Positions 23,147 through 35,205 are shown, counted from the stretch's first letter. The stretch is DNA of 64,000 nt from Sepioteuthis lessoniana (GCA_963585895.1 OY757904.1:66216050-66280049); one strand, 5' to 3'. A program made the numbers and translations. The notes: a model not told the origin generated them from the letters alone.

Positions 23147-23393
23147 TAGAGGGTTCGCCAATAGTCCGGGAGACCTAGGTTCAATCCTAGGTCGTGTCAT
23201 ACAAAGACTTTAAATATGGTACTTGATACCTCATTGCTTAACACTCAGCAATATAAGGTACATATCAAGGGTAAAGTGGAGCAATCCAGGGAAAGGCGTA
23301 GCACCCTCCCCTACACCTTAGTGTAGTAGCTATTGAAAAGGGAGCATTCAGGTCACCCTCGACTGCAGTCGCCAGCTTTATTTACTTACTTCT
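23147..23393 (+). repeat. SINE family A, copy 2, inside transposase remnant
   Basis: The head starts at 'ttagagggttcgccaatag'; B-box region GGTTCAATCCTAGG; then the full family body ending 'tcgactgcagtcgcc'. It is inserted in the C-terminal part of the Tc1-like transposase. The first part of the tRNA head is lacking. Confidence 0.88.
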
Positions 23394-23685
23394 GAAAGAA
23401 AAATGAGAAAGTGGCTCCACCTACTTTTTTAAGTTCATTGGCTCATGTGTTCGAAGATGTCAAGAGGTAATTCAATGCCAAAGAAAATTCACTTAATATT
23501 GGATTTTTCTTTAATTTAGATATTGATCTAATTAAGGATTTAAGATACATTCCTTAACTTTTAATCAGGACAAAATGTATATATTTCCCCAGTTGACAAT
23601 TAATTTATTGTCAAAGAACATTCAAAAATGTATATGCAATTAATGCATATATGTTCCAGGTATATTTTGTGAAAATTTCATAAAT

Positions 23686-23950
23686 GTAAGTAAAGTTGGC
23701 GACCATAGTCGAGGGTAACCCGAAGGTTCCTTTTTCGATAGCTACTACACCAAGGTGTAGGGGAGAGCGCTACTCCTTCCCTGGATTGCTCTACTTTACC
23801 CTTGATCCGTACCTTATAATGCTGAGTGTTAAGCAAGGAGGCATCGAGTACCATTTTTTGAGTCTTTGGTATGACTCGACCTGGGATTGAACCGAGGTCT
23901 CCCGGGCCATTGGTGAACACTCTAACCGCTAGGCCACTTGATTTATGATC
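23686..23950 (-). repeat. SINE family A, copy 3
   Basis: Near full-length minus-strand copy. The head has an A-box region TGGCCTAGCGGTTAGAG and B box GGTTCAATCCCAGG. It interrupts the right terminal repeat of the Tc1-like element. Its 5' end flank is in turn the target of the adjacent SINE B. Confidence 0.9.
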
Positions 23951-24219
23951 CATATTTACCCAACCCTACACTCAGGCAGGATATGACACAAGGTCAGTTT
24001 TTAAGCGGAGTTTAACAGGTTTGAATTCAGAGTTTTCCTTCTCCTAGACTAGGCTGAAGAACCTAGTCTGTCCTCCTATTTACTCAGAGGGAGAATAATT
24101 GGATTCATACCTTTCCCAAGGGTATTAGTGCTATGTAAAATGCAATCACCGTCCAGGATTTGAACTCGTTTCGCCGTGTCCATTTCCTACGACGATAACT
24201 ATTACACCACGGGCACCTC
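23951..24219 (-). repeat. SINE family B, copy 1, with target-site duplication
   Basis: tRNA-like head with GTGGTGTAATAGTTATC (A-box region) and GAGTTCAAATCCTGG (B box), body with 'gaaaggtatgaatccaatt' and 'aaactccgcttaaaa'. It is flanked by 16-base direct repeats CACTTGATTTATGATC (23935-23950) and CACTTGATTAATGATC (24220-24235), one mismatch, so it is a younger insertion beside SINE A copy 3. Confidence 0.92.
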
Positions 24220-24409
24220 CACTTGATTAATGATCACTACTGTATATGTTACGTCTATAAGCATTAATATTCTCATAGATATTCTCGTACCGTCAAGCAT
24301 ATCCATTATTGTACTTTAATATGAGCCCCCAAGGACAAAGCTTTTCATATTATCACATTATATATTTGCTTTTATTTGAATTATTTTATTTACCGAATTC
24401 AACTCTCCA

Positions 24410-24675
24410 CCATGAATTGAATTCGAAACAAGGTCATTTTTTTTTGAGAGTAAATCTAGTTTGAATTCAGTTTTCCTTTTTCTAGACAAGCTTTCTTACC
24501 AATTTTAACGAATCCAATCAGTATTAATATCTATCCTCCGCTAGGGGAGTATAGTTGGATTCATATCTTTGACAAGAGCGTAACCACGAAATGAAAGTAT
24601 CGTACAAGATTTGAACTCTGTTAACCGAATCCATTTCCTCTGACGTTAAACGATATGCTAAGCCCTCTCTTCCTT
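24410..24675 (-). repeat. SINE family B, divergent copy
   Basis: Keeps the family order in decayed form: 'acaaggtca', 'gtttgaattcagttttcc', 'ttggattcatatctttgacaag', 'gatttgaact' and 'ccatttcctctgacg'. Clearly older than the neighbouring copy at 23951. Confidence 0.7.
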
Positions 24676-25305
24676 TGAATATTTGAATATAAACATGTAT
24701 ATCGGTGATTGGTGTTTACGGTTTATCTAATGCCTTCCCCTGAAAATTTGGTTGATTCACTGAGTATATGTGAGCAATAAATAATCCGTCATTTTGGTTT
24801 TTGAATTACCATTGCGTGTTTCCCATTGGTGATATAACCCCAATCTTCTACAGATATAGCTGCCTTGACTGGTTGAGTGAATAAAGATCAGTGCGTGATC
24901 ATCGATCCATCGATTAGCTTGTCACACTAACGATTACCCGGCAAAACCTTGCTATACCATAAAGAGAGGCATGATTGATATTTTTGATGATTTCGGCCAG
25001 ATTCAAGACAGCAAGGTCGGCCCCCACAAAAATGCTAAGTGGATAGTTAAAAAATAGTTCAGCACTTCGTGACAATGAAACCAGAAATGAAGGATCGCAG
25101 GAACAGTTTAACTTGCATTATAAAATTACAGGTCATGCAAAGAAATTATAGCCAGTCTAAAAACAGCCAGTAATAAATCCCATACTGACACCAAACTGAC
25201 CTGCAGTATTCAGTGTCAAGAAACATCATCTTGAAAGGGATGCGAAAAATAGGTAAAGGAACCACGGGGAAATTTATGTAGCGTTTCTGTGTAAGTTTCC
25301 TAACT
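24676..25305. other. No gene seen
   Basis: Mixed-composition sequence without a recognised motif. A slightly GC-richer stretch at 24830-25030 matches no repeat family seen elsewhere in the window. Confidence 0.45.
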
Positions 25306-25732
25306 GGATAAATATGAATAAAAGTTGATCCAATCTTTTACAAGGCCTTCGTCTCCATAGTTGGACAAATATCTATAATACTTTATCCAGTCTGTTTCAA
25401 AGCCTTTGTTTAGATTGTTGGATAATTATCTATAAAAGTTGACCCTTTCTGTTACAATGTATTTGTCTCCGGAACCAGATAAATATCTATAAAATGTACT
25501 TCCCACTGTTATACGGTCTTTGTCTCCATAGCAGAAGAAAAATCTCTAAAATATTATTTTCTCTGTTTTAAGGTCTTTTTCTCCAAAACTTGATAAATAT
25601 CCATTAGAGGTTATCTTCTCTATCATAAAGCCTTTGTCTTGATGGCTGAATAAATTATAATAAAATTTGATCCCTCAGTCATAAGCCTTTGTCTCCATAG
25701 CTCTATAAATATCTATAAATGTTCATCAAGTC
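25306..25732. repeat. Diverged minisatellite, about 57-bp unit, 7.5 copies
   Basis: Successive units share 'ggataaatatctataaaa', then 'tctgtt' and 'ggcctttgtctccatag'. About 7.5 units are present, each 55-58 bp and differing from its neighbours at many positions, so the array is old. It is not related in sequence to the 57-bp units at 22.4 kb. Confidence 0.88.
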
Positions 25733-27663
25733 TTCCTCAACAATTTGAAAGATAGAAAAGTACTACAGTGGTCGTAAAACGAAAATAAAAACATAAGGAG
25801 AGGAAAAACAAAGAGAAAAAGGGGGAAAATATATACAGGACGAGGAATCATTGGGAAAAAAAACAGCTTATTTATTAAAAAAAGGGTAATGATTCGAGAA
25901 ATAATGATAAAATATTGGTATACATGAGGGAAAATGTATTTTCATCATGTATGATCACTGCAAAAATTTCATGAGATCAGTGTTTTAGAAGTTGATGGCA
26001 TGGCTTCTTCCTATATTTCTTTGAATTCTTAAGAATTTTAATCCGAAATGGATGGTAAAATTTTACTGCATCAGAAGTCATTTTAACGCTTAATTACTAA
26101 GTTTGCTGTTTTGCGACCTTTTAAATTTGAAGTTTCATTTGTGTTTTAAGCATTTGATGAAGAGGACTCATTCCAATAACAAATAGTAGTCATGACAATG
26201 GTCACGAGAATAAATCTCCCTGAAAGATACCATTTTGGATTTTAGCTTCTACTAGGTTTTGTCCCCATGCTGCTAATTACAATTACTAGCATTCGTGGGA
26301 AATTTTACTTGTCCGGATATCTGAAAAAAATTCGGACATTTTATCATCTATGTTTGCAGTATCGTCTTATATGATGATTTGAAGTCGATACATGGCATAG
26401 CTACATTTTCGGACGGACTTTATCTCCTCGAAAATAAGGTGGTCAGCATATACATAATAGGTCAGTAGTAACCTTGCAACATTCTTTGTTTCCTTCATTA
26501 AATAAACAGTGTCTTTCAAGTGAGTATCATATCTATCTATCTATCTATTCATTGTGTGGATTTAGTGTATGCATTATTCATTTCGACCTATGTACATTGA
26601 TTTTATTTTAGTATTCGGAATTTTATTCATTTACGTGTTGTTTCAAGGGAAAAAAAAACAGGTAGTTAAATCTGAATTGTGGACAGAAGAAATCAAAGTA
26701 CCCACTGTTGCATTCATTATGGAAAACATGAAACAATAGTGCTAATTGATATAATATGCGGATGTGTAAAAATTCTAAGTGCTTTACTGATATTGCCAAA
26801 TAGAAATCTATTTATTCAACAGAGACAGCTTCAACTACTTGAACACATAGAGAATTACGTAGATCAGACACCAGTTTGTTATTTAGTTCTTTTTATACTT
26901 AAGCCAAAATGATATATAGTACACGACGGTATTGCCTACAGTCATAAAGAGATGATGTGATTTGCTTTCCGATTGCAGGCGATGGAAGCAAAGTGTCTCT
27001 ATGATGTAAGTAGATAAGAATGATTTAGATTATATTTTTATTCAAGCTTCATTTACGATGTAAAACAATATTAATTTATGATTTCATTCTATGCTATGGT
27101 CAAATGATGAATGTAAATCCAGTGTAAATATTTCTACGCAAGGCAAAACTAAGAGGACTGAATATCTATAAATCATAAGTTGTGCCAAGTTCTTAGTAGA
27201 ATCATTATTACTATTATTACTATAATTTTTTCACTCTTTCAAATTTTCCCTGTAGTCTTAGTAACTGCAAATTTCCACAGGTCTAGAGTATTTTTCTGAG
27301 TATCCGAGCAAATTTTAGCAATACTGTAGTGTTGATGTTTTCTGTTCCCAACCTAATTTCAAATTCCAACAGTTCATTCTCCACTCCTTTAGAAACTATT
27401 CTGAGAGCACTAAATATAATTCAAATTAGCTTGACTTTCACGTTCCTAAGCTTTTTCAGTTCTCTTAAAAATCATATATTTGTCTACCTTTTCGCTTGGT
27501 TTCTAGTTTTTATTATTTTTCTGTCTGATCTTCAGTTGTCTCTTCTGCAACTGCCTGAAGTGGATAGTCTTTCTTCGCTCTTTTAACGTGGTCCTTCTAT
27601 TAATACCTGTAAAACTGCGGGTCTCTTCCTTCTTTTCTCTTTGTTTTGTTCCTCCGTGTCATC
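25733..27663. other. AT-rich DNA, no clear gene
   Basis: Includes a short ATCT array near 26530. The part from 27300 onward is A-rich on the minus strand and may be decayed LINE sequence like 29.2-29.8 kb. The plus-strand frame 27329-27586 is low-complexity hydrophobic and not convincing. Confidence 0.4.
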
Positions 27664-27668
27664 TTTTC

Positions 27669-28119
27669 TGTAACGTAATGGCCGAGGGATTTCGGTTCAT
27701 GCCTTTGAGTTTAGTTTGGCTTAGAACCTTTCGGCTCAGCACATGGGTTAGTTACGTGCAACATTGAGGCAGGTGTTGACGCGGGCGCGCGCAGGCGGAT
27801 GTAGGTGTCACCCAGAGATGTCACAATAGTCCGAGACGAAACGGGTGACGGAATGCGAGTGACGGCACGCACCGGAAGCCCGCAGAGGTTTGTGGAGAAT
27901 TGAAAGAATGTTAGGGAGTTGAGTACTAGACGCCAAACGTGGACGATCGACTTTCGGAGCTCGCAGACGCAAGTCGAACTTGCGCCCTATGGGGGCCGCT
28001 CGAGATGGGGGCCAAATGAATAAGACATAATAGAAGATTGTGTCTCTCCTCCTTATGTCGAAACCTATAACTCAAAGTTAATAAAAAGGTTTCGTACCTG
28101 AACGAGAAGTCGTTACGTA
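27669..28119 (+). mobile_element. Solo LTR, 451 bp, with 5-bp target duplication
   Basis: Starts TGTAACG and ends CGTTACGTA, which are imperfect inverse ends, and is flanked by identical TTTTC pentamers (27664-27668 and 28120-28124). It is much more GC-rich than its surroundings and has an AATAAA signal at about 28078-28083 toward its 3' end. No gag or pol coding is adjacent, so it looks like the product of LTR-LTR recombination. The last bases TA instead of CA are a weakness. Confidence 0.6.
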
Positions 28120-28124
28120 TTTTC

Positions 28125-29229
28125 GAATTTCGAGATTCCCATGTTCTATCGTTATGAACATTATATGTCCATTTCGCACATGGCGTTAATTGTGGCTATA
28201 GTACATTTCTGCTCTTCAGCAAATAGCCCGTGACAAACAAGAAACCTGTACATATTTTCTTTAATAAGTGTGATCAGTATTTATTACATTGTAGGAAAAC
28301 AGGTGATAAGTTTATAATTCCTGGGAATGTTTCCTTTTCGCGGGTCTTTCTTGATCAGGGTAGATTTAACCTAAATCATCATTTGAATATGCATGCTTCT
28401 TTGATGCATTTACTCAATTGTAGAGCTAGTCCGTCATGTGCTTTTTTTAAAAAACTAGTTTGCCTTTTATTAATCATAGCCTGGTAAATAAATGGTATAA
28501 TAATTAATCCTATCATTATTTTATTGATAATGGATTATATCAATTATTTCATTATTTAGTTTAGAGAGGTTAGAGACTGGTTACAATTCGTTGAGAGTAA
28601 GTATACTTCGTCGACAAAGTTGATATGGTATAATTCTTGCACGTTTGACAGGTTTGATGGATCGTTTTGTGATTTCAAATAATTATTGAGGCTGGATGTC
28701 GTTAACAGTAAACAAGTCATATCGTCGACTTGGGATATGATTGATTAAAATAAATAAAGGCTAATTACACGTGTTCTAATATTACTTGCTAATGCAATAA
28801 TTAGAATGATATTATATAAGAAAAGATAATTTTAGATTTTCGGTTAAGTTGAAGTTTGAAACATAAAACGCAAATATGCCTTTTTCTTGATGCAAGGGAG
28901 ATACGTTCATATACCCATAGAGGTTTTCCTCTTTCTTCGTGTCTGCATCAGACTGCTAGGATTGTAGATAATCTGTTTAAAGACGTTTTTGTTTCTAAAA
29001 AACAGAGACGAATTATTATTTTTTAATATCTAATATTCAAGATCATATCGTAACTTTACAGTCAGTCGTTTTTCAATTCGGTACATTTTTGGGTGTTGTT
29101 CTTAAAAGGTCCAGGTGGATGTCTGCTTCAGGTCATTCTTCTTGTCAATGTAATTCTTTTTTTTATGTTATTTATCCATTAGGCCTCACTGCTATGTTCT
29201 TTCTATTTCTATATTTTCCTCCAAACTTG
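28125..29229. other. AT-rich DNA, no gene identified
   Basis: The plus-strand frame 28230-28487 is open but unrecognised. The interval 28850-29100 reads weakly like coding on the plus strand (THRGFPLSSCLHQTARIVDN), without a match I can name. Confidence 0.35.
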
Positions 29230-29800
29230 TTTTGCATCTCTTACATCTGATTTTTGATTTGTTCTCGTGCGCTCTCCTCCTTCTTGTTGGTTGAACTTAC
29301 ATTCATTGTTTTAGAATGTCATGTATTTGTCTTGTTAGTTTTTGTCCAAGTATGTTTGGAGTTCCCCTTCCGTCGTCAATATATTTTGATTTATCTCTTC
29401 AAGTTGAATTGTCAGACTTTTCTTCTATTTTATGATGGTCTTTTTATCCATGTTTTTTCTTCCTTAACCTTTTCGCATGTTGTCACGGTTTTTTATGCGT
29501 CCTTCTAGTTCAATTTCTCTGGTAGGTGTCGTACTACTGTTCTAGTTCCCTCGGGGAATGCCGATTTTATCACATACTAGTTTCACTCCTGCATAAATTT
29601 GCGGTTTTAGTTTAATAATATTTCCTGTTGAGATATTTCGTAATAATTTGTTTTCGCTTTCGGTTTATCCCTTCTCTTTTTCCTGACTTGGTTCCTGAGA
29701 AATTTTAATGTCGTCTTCTTTCTATTCATTCTTTTCTTTACCAACTCTAAATTCGATCTGTCTTCTAGCGTTAACATTTGTTTTGCTGTACTGTGGTCTG
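29230..29800 (-). mobile_element. R4/Dong-like LINE, N-terminal region fragment
   Basis: On the minus strand, 29350-29225 aligns with 595-720 of LINE copy 1. Shared words are 'gacattctaaaacaa', 'gatgtaagaga' and 'tttgga', in the same order. The A-rich minus-strand composition continues to about 29800. No intact frame. Confidence 0.5.
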
Positions 29801-31589
29801 CAGTGATCTCTTTTTCAATATTTTGTGTTTCAATTCAGTTAGGACGCTTTTTTTTAAAAATTCTTTACAACTGAAATATGTTTTTTTGTACCTCATTTTA
29901 AGAAAACTAATATTTTTGGAAAACTATTTTAGTCTTGTGAGCAACTATTTGACACATTGCATTAAATTTAGAGGATTCTGTCAAAATTTCTGGCATTCAT
30001 TTTCTATTCATAATTTCTGTGATAGGTTTATCTGCGACTCTTCAGGAGATATAAGAAATATATATGACGAATACGAAAGCTTCGTCACTGCCTACATGGA
30101 AGCAATGTCAGAGTGCATACCAACAAAGTAAATATTTTTCTTCGATTTTCATATCTTCGGATAGGCTGGGTTTTTAGCAGGATTTTTGCTATTACTTTTT
30201 TCTTATTATTATTAATTTGGGTTTCCTATTATTGCTGTTTGGTAAGCATACTAAAAAACATAATTGTGTGCAAACTAATGACTAATGCTAAAAAGGAATT
30301 AGTTACTCGAAACTACATTATTGTGTTTATATTATTAGTATTAGATAGGAATATTTAATAGCGTTAGCTGTGTGGAAATAAAAAAGGGACGATTAAAAAT
30401 GATTTGTAAGGTACGCTGAAAATTTAAGTTAATATGATTTTGATTAGACGCGTTCGTATGAATCAGGTTTTGTTATAAAATAAACCATAATAGGGTTGAT
30501 ATTCTTACAAAAAAAAAAAAACAATGAGGCTATCATCTTATACTTACCTGTTTGTTTCAGTAAACATTAACTAAATACGGGATAATGTTAAACAATTATG
30601 CTGTGTTTGTGTTTAAAAATAAGCCGCACTGCTTTATATGTTAGTGATTTTAACTCAATCAAAGATCTATCAGCTACTTATTAAAATTTAAGATGTATGA
30701 TTTACGTGATGTCACAGATATCGTCGTAGGAAATGAACTCTGCGATCCGATTCAAATGCTAGACGAACATGTTTGGGGTTTCATTGCACTCCCCAATAGA
30801 CATGAATCCATTCTTCTCATTACCAGCTCTTTGCAAATAGTTTCTTCATTTAATGATTTATCAACCTACATGGGTTGTTACATTCTGTGAGTGTCAAGAC
30901 TCAGTCTTTCTGAGTAATAACAGTCGCAAATGGTTTAAAATACTCTGGGCATTATTTAAAAGCAATGCTATTAATAAACACTCACCCATAAATTTGCATA
31001 GGTTTCTAATTTAATCGCTGTTTTTATCGTTTCTGATGGATACGAAATAATGTTTGTCTTGGTTTTGATAAATAATCTTGTCGTAGAAATACTAAGGCCT
31101 TCCAGCTGTTGTCTTTAGCATCTCGTGTTACAATAGAGAGATATCAGTCATTAAAACATTGAATTAATCGTGCAAGTGCAATAACATCGTCATTAATATA
31201 GCCAAGGTTAGATAAAACAAAACCCTGAATTTTTACTTCCTGCAATAAGTAAATCTGTTCGTGGCTATCAAAAAATGAGCCTGTTCTGGCTTCTAAAATT
31301 TCTAACGTTATATTGAAATGTCAATGCATTGAATGAACTTTTCATATCCTTAATTGAATTTTCAGACAGAAAGTCCCAAGGCAAACTTCAAATACAAATG
31401 GCCTTCAAATATCTGACATTTTATAGCAATAGGAGGCTTTATTTTTCCTTGAAGACAACCGCCAATTTGCTATATATTTCCGACTTGAAATTATTTATGA
31501 TATATACGCAAAATTTATTCGAAACAAGATAATTTTAATGTTAAAGCCACACTTTCTGAAGGGCAACCCCTAACTTGAATAATAAGTTC
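29801..31589. other. AT-rich DNA, no gene identified
   Basis: The frame 29778-30131 ends in IYDEYESFVTAYMEAMSECI, which has the flavour of the linker between endonuclease and RT in LINEs, but it is too short to classify. The frame 30693-30890 is open and unrecognised. Confidence 0.35.
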
Positions 31590-31715
31590 TTACCTTTTCC
31601 AGGTGTATCAGTCAGAAATTGAACGTAATAGCAGGACTTAAATTCGATATCGCTTACTATGATGTTACAATCCAGTACATTCGTTACTCTGCGATGGGGA
31701 CCTCCGTGAATAGTA
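31590..31715 (-). repeat. SINE family C, head-only fragment
   Basis: Matches 35060-35200 in order: 'caggtgtatcagtcagaaattgaacgtaata', 'aggacttaaattcgat' (decayed B box) and a TTACAATCCAGTACATTCGTTA head. The A-box end is mutated. Confidence 0.55.
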
Positions 31716-32959
31716 GGATTGATGGGACTCTTTTGCCTTACTATGGCAATGGTCTAGGGAAATATTTACTCTGATTTAATTTAGCTCTAATCCGGTTAGA
31801 AATTGATTTTGTTTCATGCCCTGTCAATGACTAAGAATTTGGTTAAATATATATATTTTACATTTATGTTAAATTTCGATCTATTCATAAAAGATGAGAA
31901 AGGCATTCATGTGGGGAAGGAAATTACAGTGAAATATAAACCGAACAAACTGTACTTTTACATTTAACCAAGATGGTAGAATTGCCACATTTGATTTTTA
32001 AGAAGATTCTTTATTTAATCAGAACTTGAAAGAAAAATCTGATTCATGGTTCTCTTGAAATCCTCCAAACTGTCGGTGCAACTGTATCCTCTTCAAAGAG
32101 ATAATAGTCCAAAATATGTGGATTCTTAAGGGTATCACTATATTGTATATGGTCTTGCATAATTTCTGGAGCTCTTTGGAGTGTGGAGTTCCTAATTATT
32201 ATCAAACTTGCATGTTTAGTCAGACATGGGTTGTTAGTATTTACAAGGATCCTATGTTTGGGTTAAATAGATATGTTTATAAATTGGTTTCGTTTGGTTT
32301 TATGGCACATCAACCATTTTAGTATATTTAATGGCAAATCCATTTTATACATATAAAAATTTCTTTTTCTGACAGTACAGTTTAATATAAGTATAGTTTT
32401 GTTTCCACTCCGTAAATCGTAATAAACGTTTTATTTCAAACAATTTAGCTTAAGTACGCAGTTCAAATTCCAAAAACTGTTCTTCGTAAGCTAGTTTGAT
32501 TTTATGTCATATCAAACATTGCAAATTGTTCAATTCCATATCCTGTTTAGGCTTGTATTTTAAAAAGACAGTGTCTGAACATTTTTTTAATAACATTTTT
32601 TTCACAAACATAAGCTCATTTAATTTCACAGGTAAATGATTTCAAGTATTTCTATCGAATAGGAATCATTCTATTTACTGTTCCTTATTTGTTTGAAAGC
32701 AGTTAGTTTCGAGAGTTTCTATGCAGCAGTAATAATGTAACATCAGTCATTTGTTTACACACATATAGATATGTGTGATATGTAAGAGACTGACATTCAA
32801 AAAGGTGAGTGAGCTTATAAGTTTGCCCACAGTTAAATGGTGACGTGTTTGGAAGTTATTTAAAACTTCTTCACAATTAAGGCTGGCAACTACGCGTTCT
32901 GTTTCACTAGCCATACATTTTATACTATAGGTTCTTTGTAGGATTTTTGTCAATTACTG
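31716..32959. other. AT-rich DNA, no gene seen
   Basis: Only short frames without motifs. Confidence 0.45.
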
Positions 32960-33239
32960 TTTATTGATTCTTATAGGCGAATTTGTTTTTGAGGGCATTT
33001 TTTGATCTTCATGGTCATTCACTGTTCACTTTGGTTTTTATCAGTATTTTCTCAGTTAGGCTAATGTGAGCTTGTGATTTTGAAATTATTCAGGTTTTCT
33101 GGGAGACCATTTTTTGTCTATTTTAATGCATTTGTTGGATGGATTGGGGACATGTAACAGCAGTTTTATTTTTTACTTTTAAAAGTAGTTTGTGTTGGAG
33201 TGGTTGATCCTATGTGTGTTTTGGTATGGACTGCAACAT

Positions 33240-34330
33240 TGGATCTCTCCCTATTCTTAAGCTGTGGCAGAACTGGTGATTGTTAGAATTCGCCCGAGCG
33301 TAGGTTTTTCTGGTACTCCTGAAAATTTGGCCAATCATTTGCATCTAACTAGATCAACTTCTTCACGAGTGTTCTATATTTATTGTCTTGTTCATATCTG
33401 CCCTCCGTGCAACAGAGGCGTATCTGTTTTCTCCAAAATAACTTCTTACAATTTTCCTTGCTTCCTGGATGGACCTATTCATCTTATGGTTCAGCTCAAG
33501 TATTTTCTTTTATTTTTGTAAACATCGTAAGATGTTGCTAAAGCCGGTGATCTTGTCGGCAGTTTGTACCTATTAGTGGTCTGGGCCTTTTTAACGCATT
33601 TGGCTCAAGTGTGTCGTCCTCAACAGGCTTCCTAATGGTGTCCATGTTTTTGGCATTTGAAGCACGCTAGGGGCACTGGAACGTACTGCGCAACTCTCTA
33701 TATACAATAGCCGTTCGTAGCCTCCTTATGTCTATGAGGCGGATTAAATATCACGATGCAAGTGTTGGTCTAGATTCATTCTTCGCCTTTTCTAATGGAG
33801 ATTCTTCTTATGTTTGTAACTACCTTTTTTTCCCAGGGCTGATCTTATCTCTCTTTCTGCTGACAATACCAACTCCCTACTCCTGATAACTCTTTTGGAC
33901 GTGTTGAGTATTTCATGCGGGTAAGCTCTGAATTTCGTCGTATAAAAGATTTTCATTTTTAATATGCCTTCTGCCTGTCTTCGACTCACCACGTAGACAA
34001 GCAAATTGCCGTTCCTGGTTTCCTTAACGTTTTTCAGATTAGAACCTTTAGAGATACCTTTTTCTACGTGGGAAGGCTAGAATTTGGATCGGCATACCGC
34101 CTCCAAAGATTCAGTAACAATGAATCTGGGGAATTCTACTGCCTCATTCCCCGAGTCTGATTCTGATAGCTTTCATTCATATTTTTTCCCTTTGAAGACA
34201 CCATAGATGGTGTATATCTTTCGCTGGACATGTGCTCCACCAACCACCACCGAATCCACCTTGTGTTGGGAATGTACCAAGGGGGACCCCCATTCTCCGT
34301 GGTTGTGACGACCAGTATAATCAAGCTGAG
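33240..34330 (-). pseudogene. LINE ORF1 (gag-like) with zinc knuckles, broken
   Basis: Minus-strand translation across frames gives a nucleic-acid-binding ORF1 of the Jockey/CR1 group. A CCHC knuckle CFKCQKHGHH..EAC (C-X2-C-X4-H-X4-C) is at about 33663-33622. A second, decayed knuckle with AKC follows, then SYDVYKNKRKYL, the usual post-knuckle block of these proteins. The best open pieces are 34004-33792 and 34324-34136. Multiple stops lie inside. Such proteins bind the retrotransposon RNA. ORF2 is not visible downstream, where coding fades by about 32950. Confidence 0.7.
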
Positions 34331-34770
34331 GGTAGGTTTTCAAACCTTGCCAATTTCAGATTCTCAGCTCTGGTCAAATTCCTATTCCCTCAACACAATT
34401 GATCCTTAGCCACCACTTTCTAGCAGCTAAAAGATAAAGTTTATGGATTAGCTGAAAGCGCAGACTTAAAGGTATGGTCTGGATAAAGCATATAAGCGAT
34501 AGTGCTTGACATGACCAGCCGATTGATCGAATCGGAACTATCCGACCGCCCGTCCGACCAAGTAACGGCCAAAGTGGAGAGTTCCAAGTTATTGACCACT
34601 CTGTCGCCGGATTAATAACAGTTCAACCACCAGAATCCAGTTCTAGCAACTTACTGATCGCCACCCACGGCTAACCTGTGGCCCAATTGGGTGAGTTATT
34701 AGCCCTCTGCTAAAGTGCAGTCAGCGTATTCGATGTGAGTACTTGATCACATACGACTGTAAATTAATCG
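34331..34770 (-). other. GC-richer sequence upstream of ORF1 (possible LINE 5' UTR)
   Basis: More GC-rich than its surroundings and lies just 5' of the ORF1 remnant on the same strand, so it is plausibly the untranslated leader of that LINE. There is no direct repeat evidence. Confidence 0.35.
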
Positions 34771-34974
34771 TATCAAAAAATGGTACTGAAACCTATATTA
34801 TTCCATGGATCATTATAGATTACTTGAAATCAAATAACATCGTACAAACAAATAATTATGGCTAGGAAGAAATAATTGTTGGAACTATATTATTATTATT
34901 ACTAGATAGAAATATGCGATATATAACTGTGTGCGAAAAGCAATTTTTAGATTTCCTCGGTTTTGATTCTTTTG

Positions 34975-35205
34975 TTTAAATGCATATCAACCTTTGTAGG
35001 TTATTTAATGCTAGAGACATCCTTCTAGAAAAATAAACAGTACTGGTAGTATTTACCCCATAGCTGAAAGGATAAGGGGGTTTATAAGTGTCCCCAAGGG
35101 TATTTGTCCAAAAGTGAACGTAATTGCATGACTGGAGTTCGAACTCTAATACTACGATTCCGCAGTCCATTGCTTTAATCATTACACCACGGAAACATCC
35201 CTTGC
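34975..35205 (-). repeat. SINE family C, copy 1
   Basis: The minus-strand head GTGGTGTAATGATTAAAGC, then GCGGAATCGTAGT and B box GAGTTCGAACTCC; body with 'cccttggggacactta', 'ggggtaaatactacc' and 'gttgatatgca'. Same order as 37212-37450. Confidence 0.88.

Larger units (their letters stand above)
22115..23460 (+). pseudogene. Tc1-like transposase remnant with internal amplification
   Basis: The start MEAKAYNRLTRKEKKLILAN is a helix-turn-helix domain. Downstream, KMSLKDRFETA matches the same linker as in the 10 kb element. The catalytic remnants are FSDESKINLFGS (first Asp, about 22737), MQDNAPC (second Asp, with Leu where His is usual, about 22976) and SPDMNPVENV (Glu). The linker holds four 57-bp repeats, each with a stop. 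SINE A interrupts the C-terminus at about 23147, and coding resumes after it near 23394 (RKMRKW). Not functional. Confidence 0.85.
21794..24242 (+). mobile_element. Second Tc1-like element, dead, interrupted by SINEs
   Basis: The left end CAGTAGCGGCC follows a TA (21792-21793) and has a long inverted terminus to about 22015. Its outer 'aatttaaggaacag' and inner 'agttaagtgacac' blocks again give an IR/DR plan. Matching right-terminal sequence runs from about 23550 ('ttccttaacttttaatc') to 23680 and is then cut by SINE insertions. A CTACTG-TA at 24237-24244 may be the extreme right end, which is tentative. The family is distinct from the 10 kb element. The transposase remnant is listed separately. 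Confidence 0.75.

Noticed and set aside
25306..25732. CRISPR-like or satellite centromeric array
   Set aside because: Units are contiguous, diverged and only about 7.5 in number; a minisatellite is sufficient.
27669..28119. Host CpG-island promoter
   Set aside because: Exact 5-bp flanking duplications, LTR-like ends and a late AATAAA explain it better as a solo LTR, though the end bases are imperfect.
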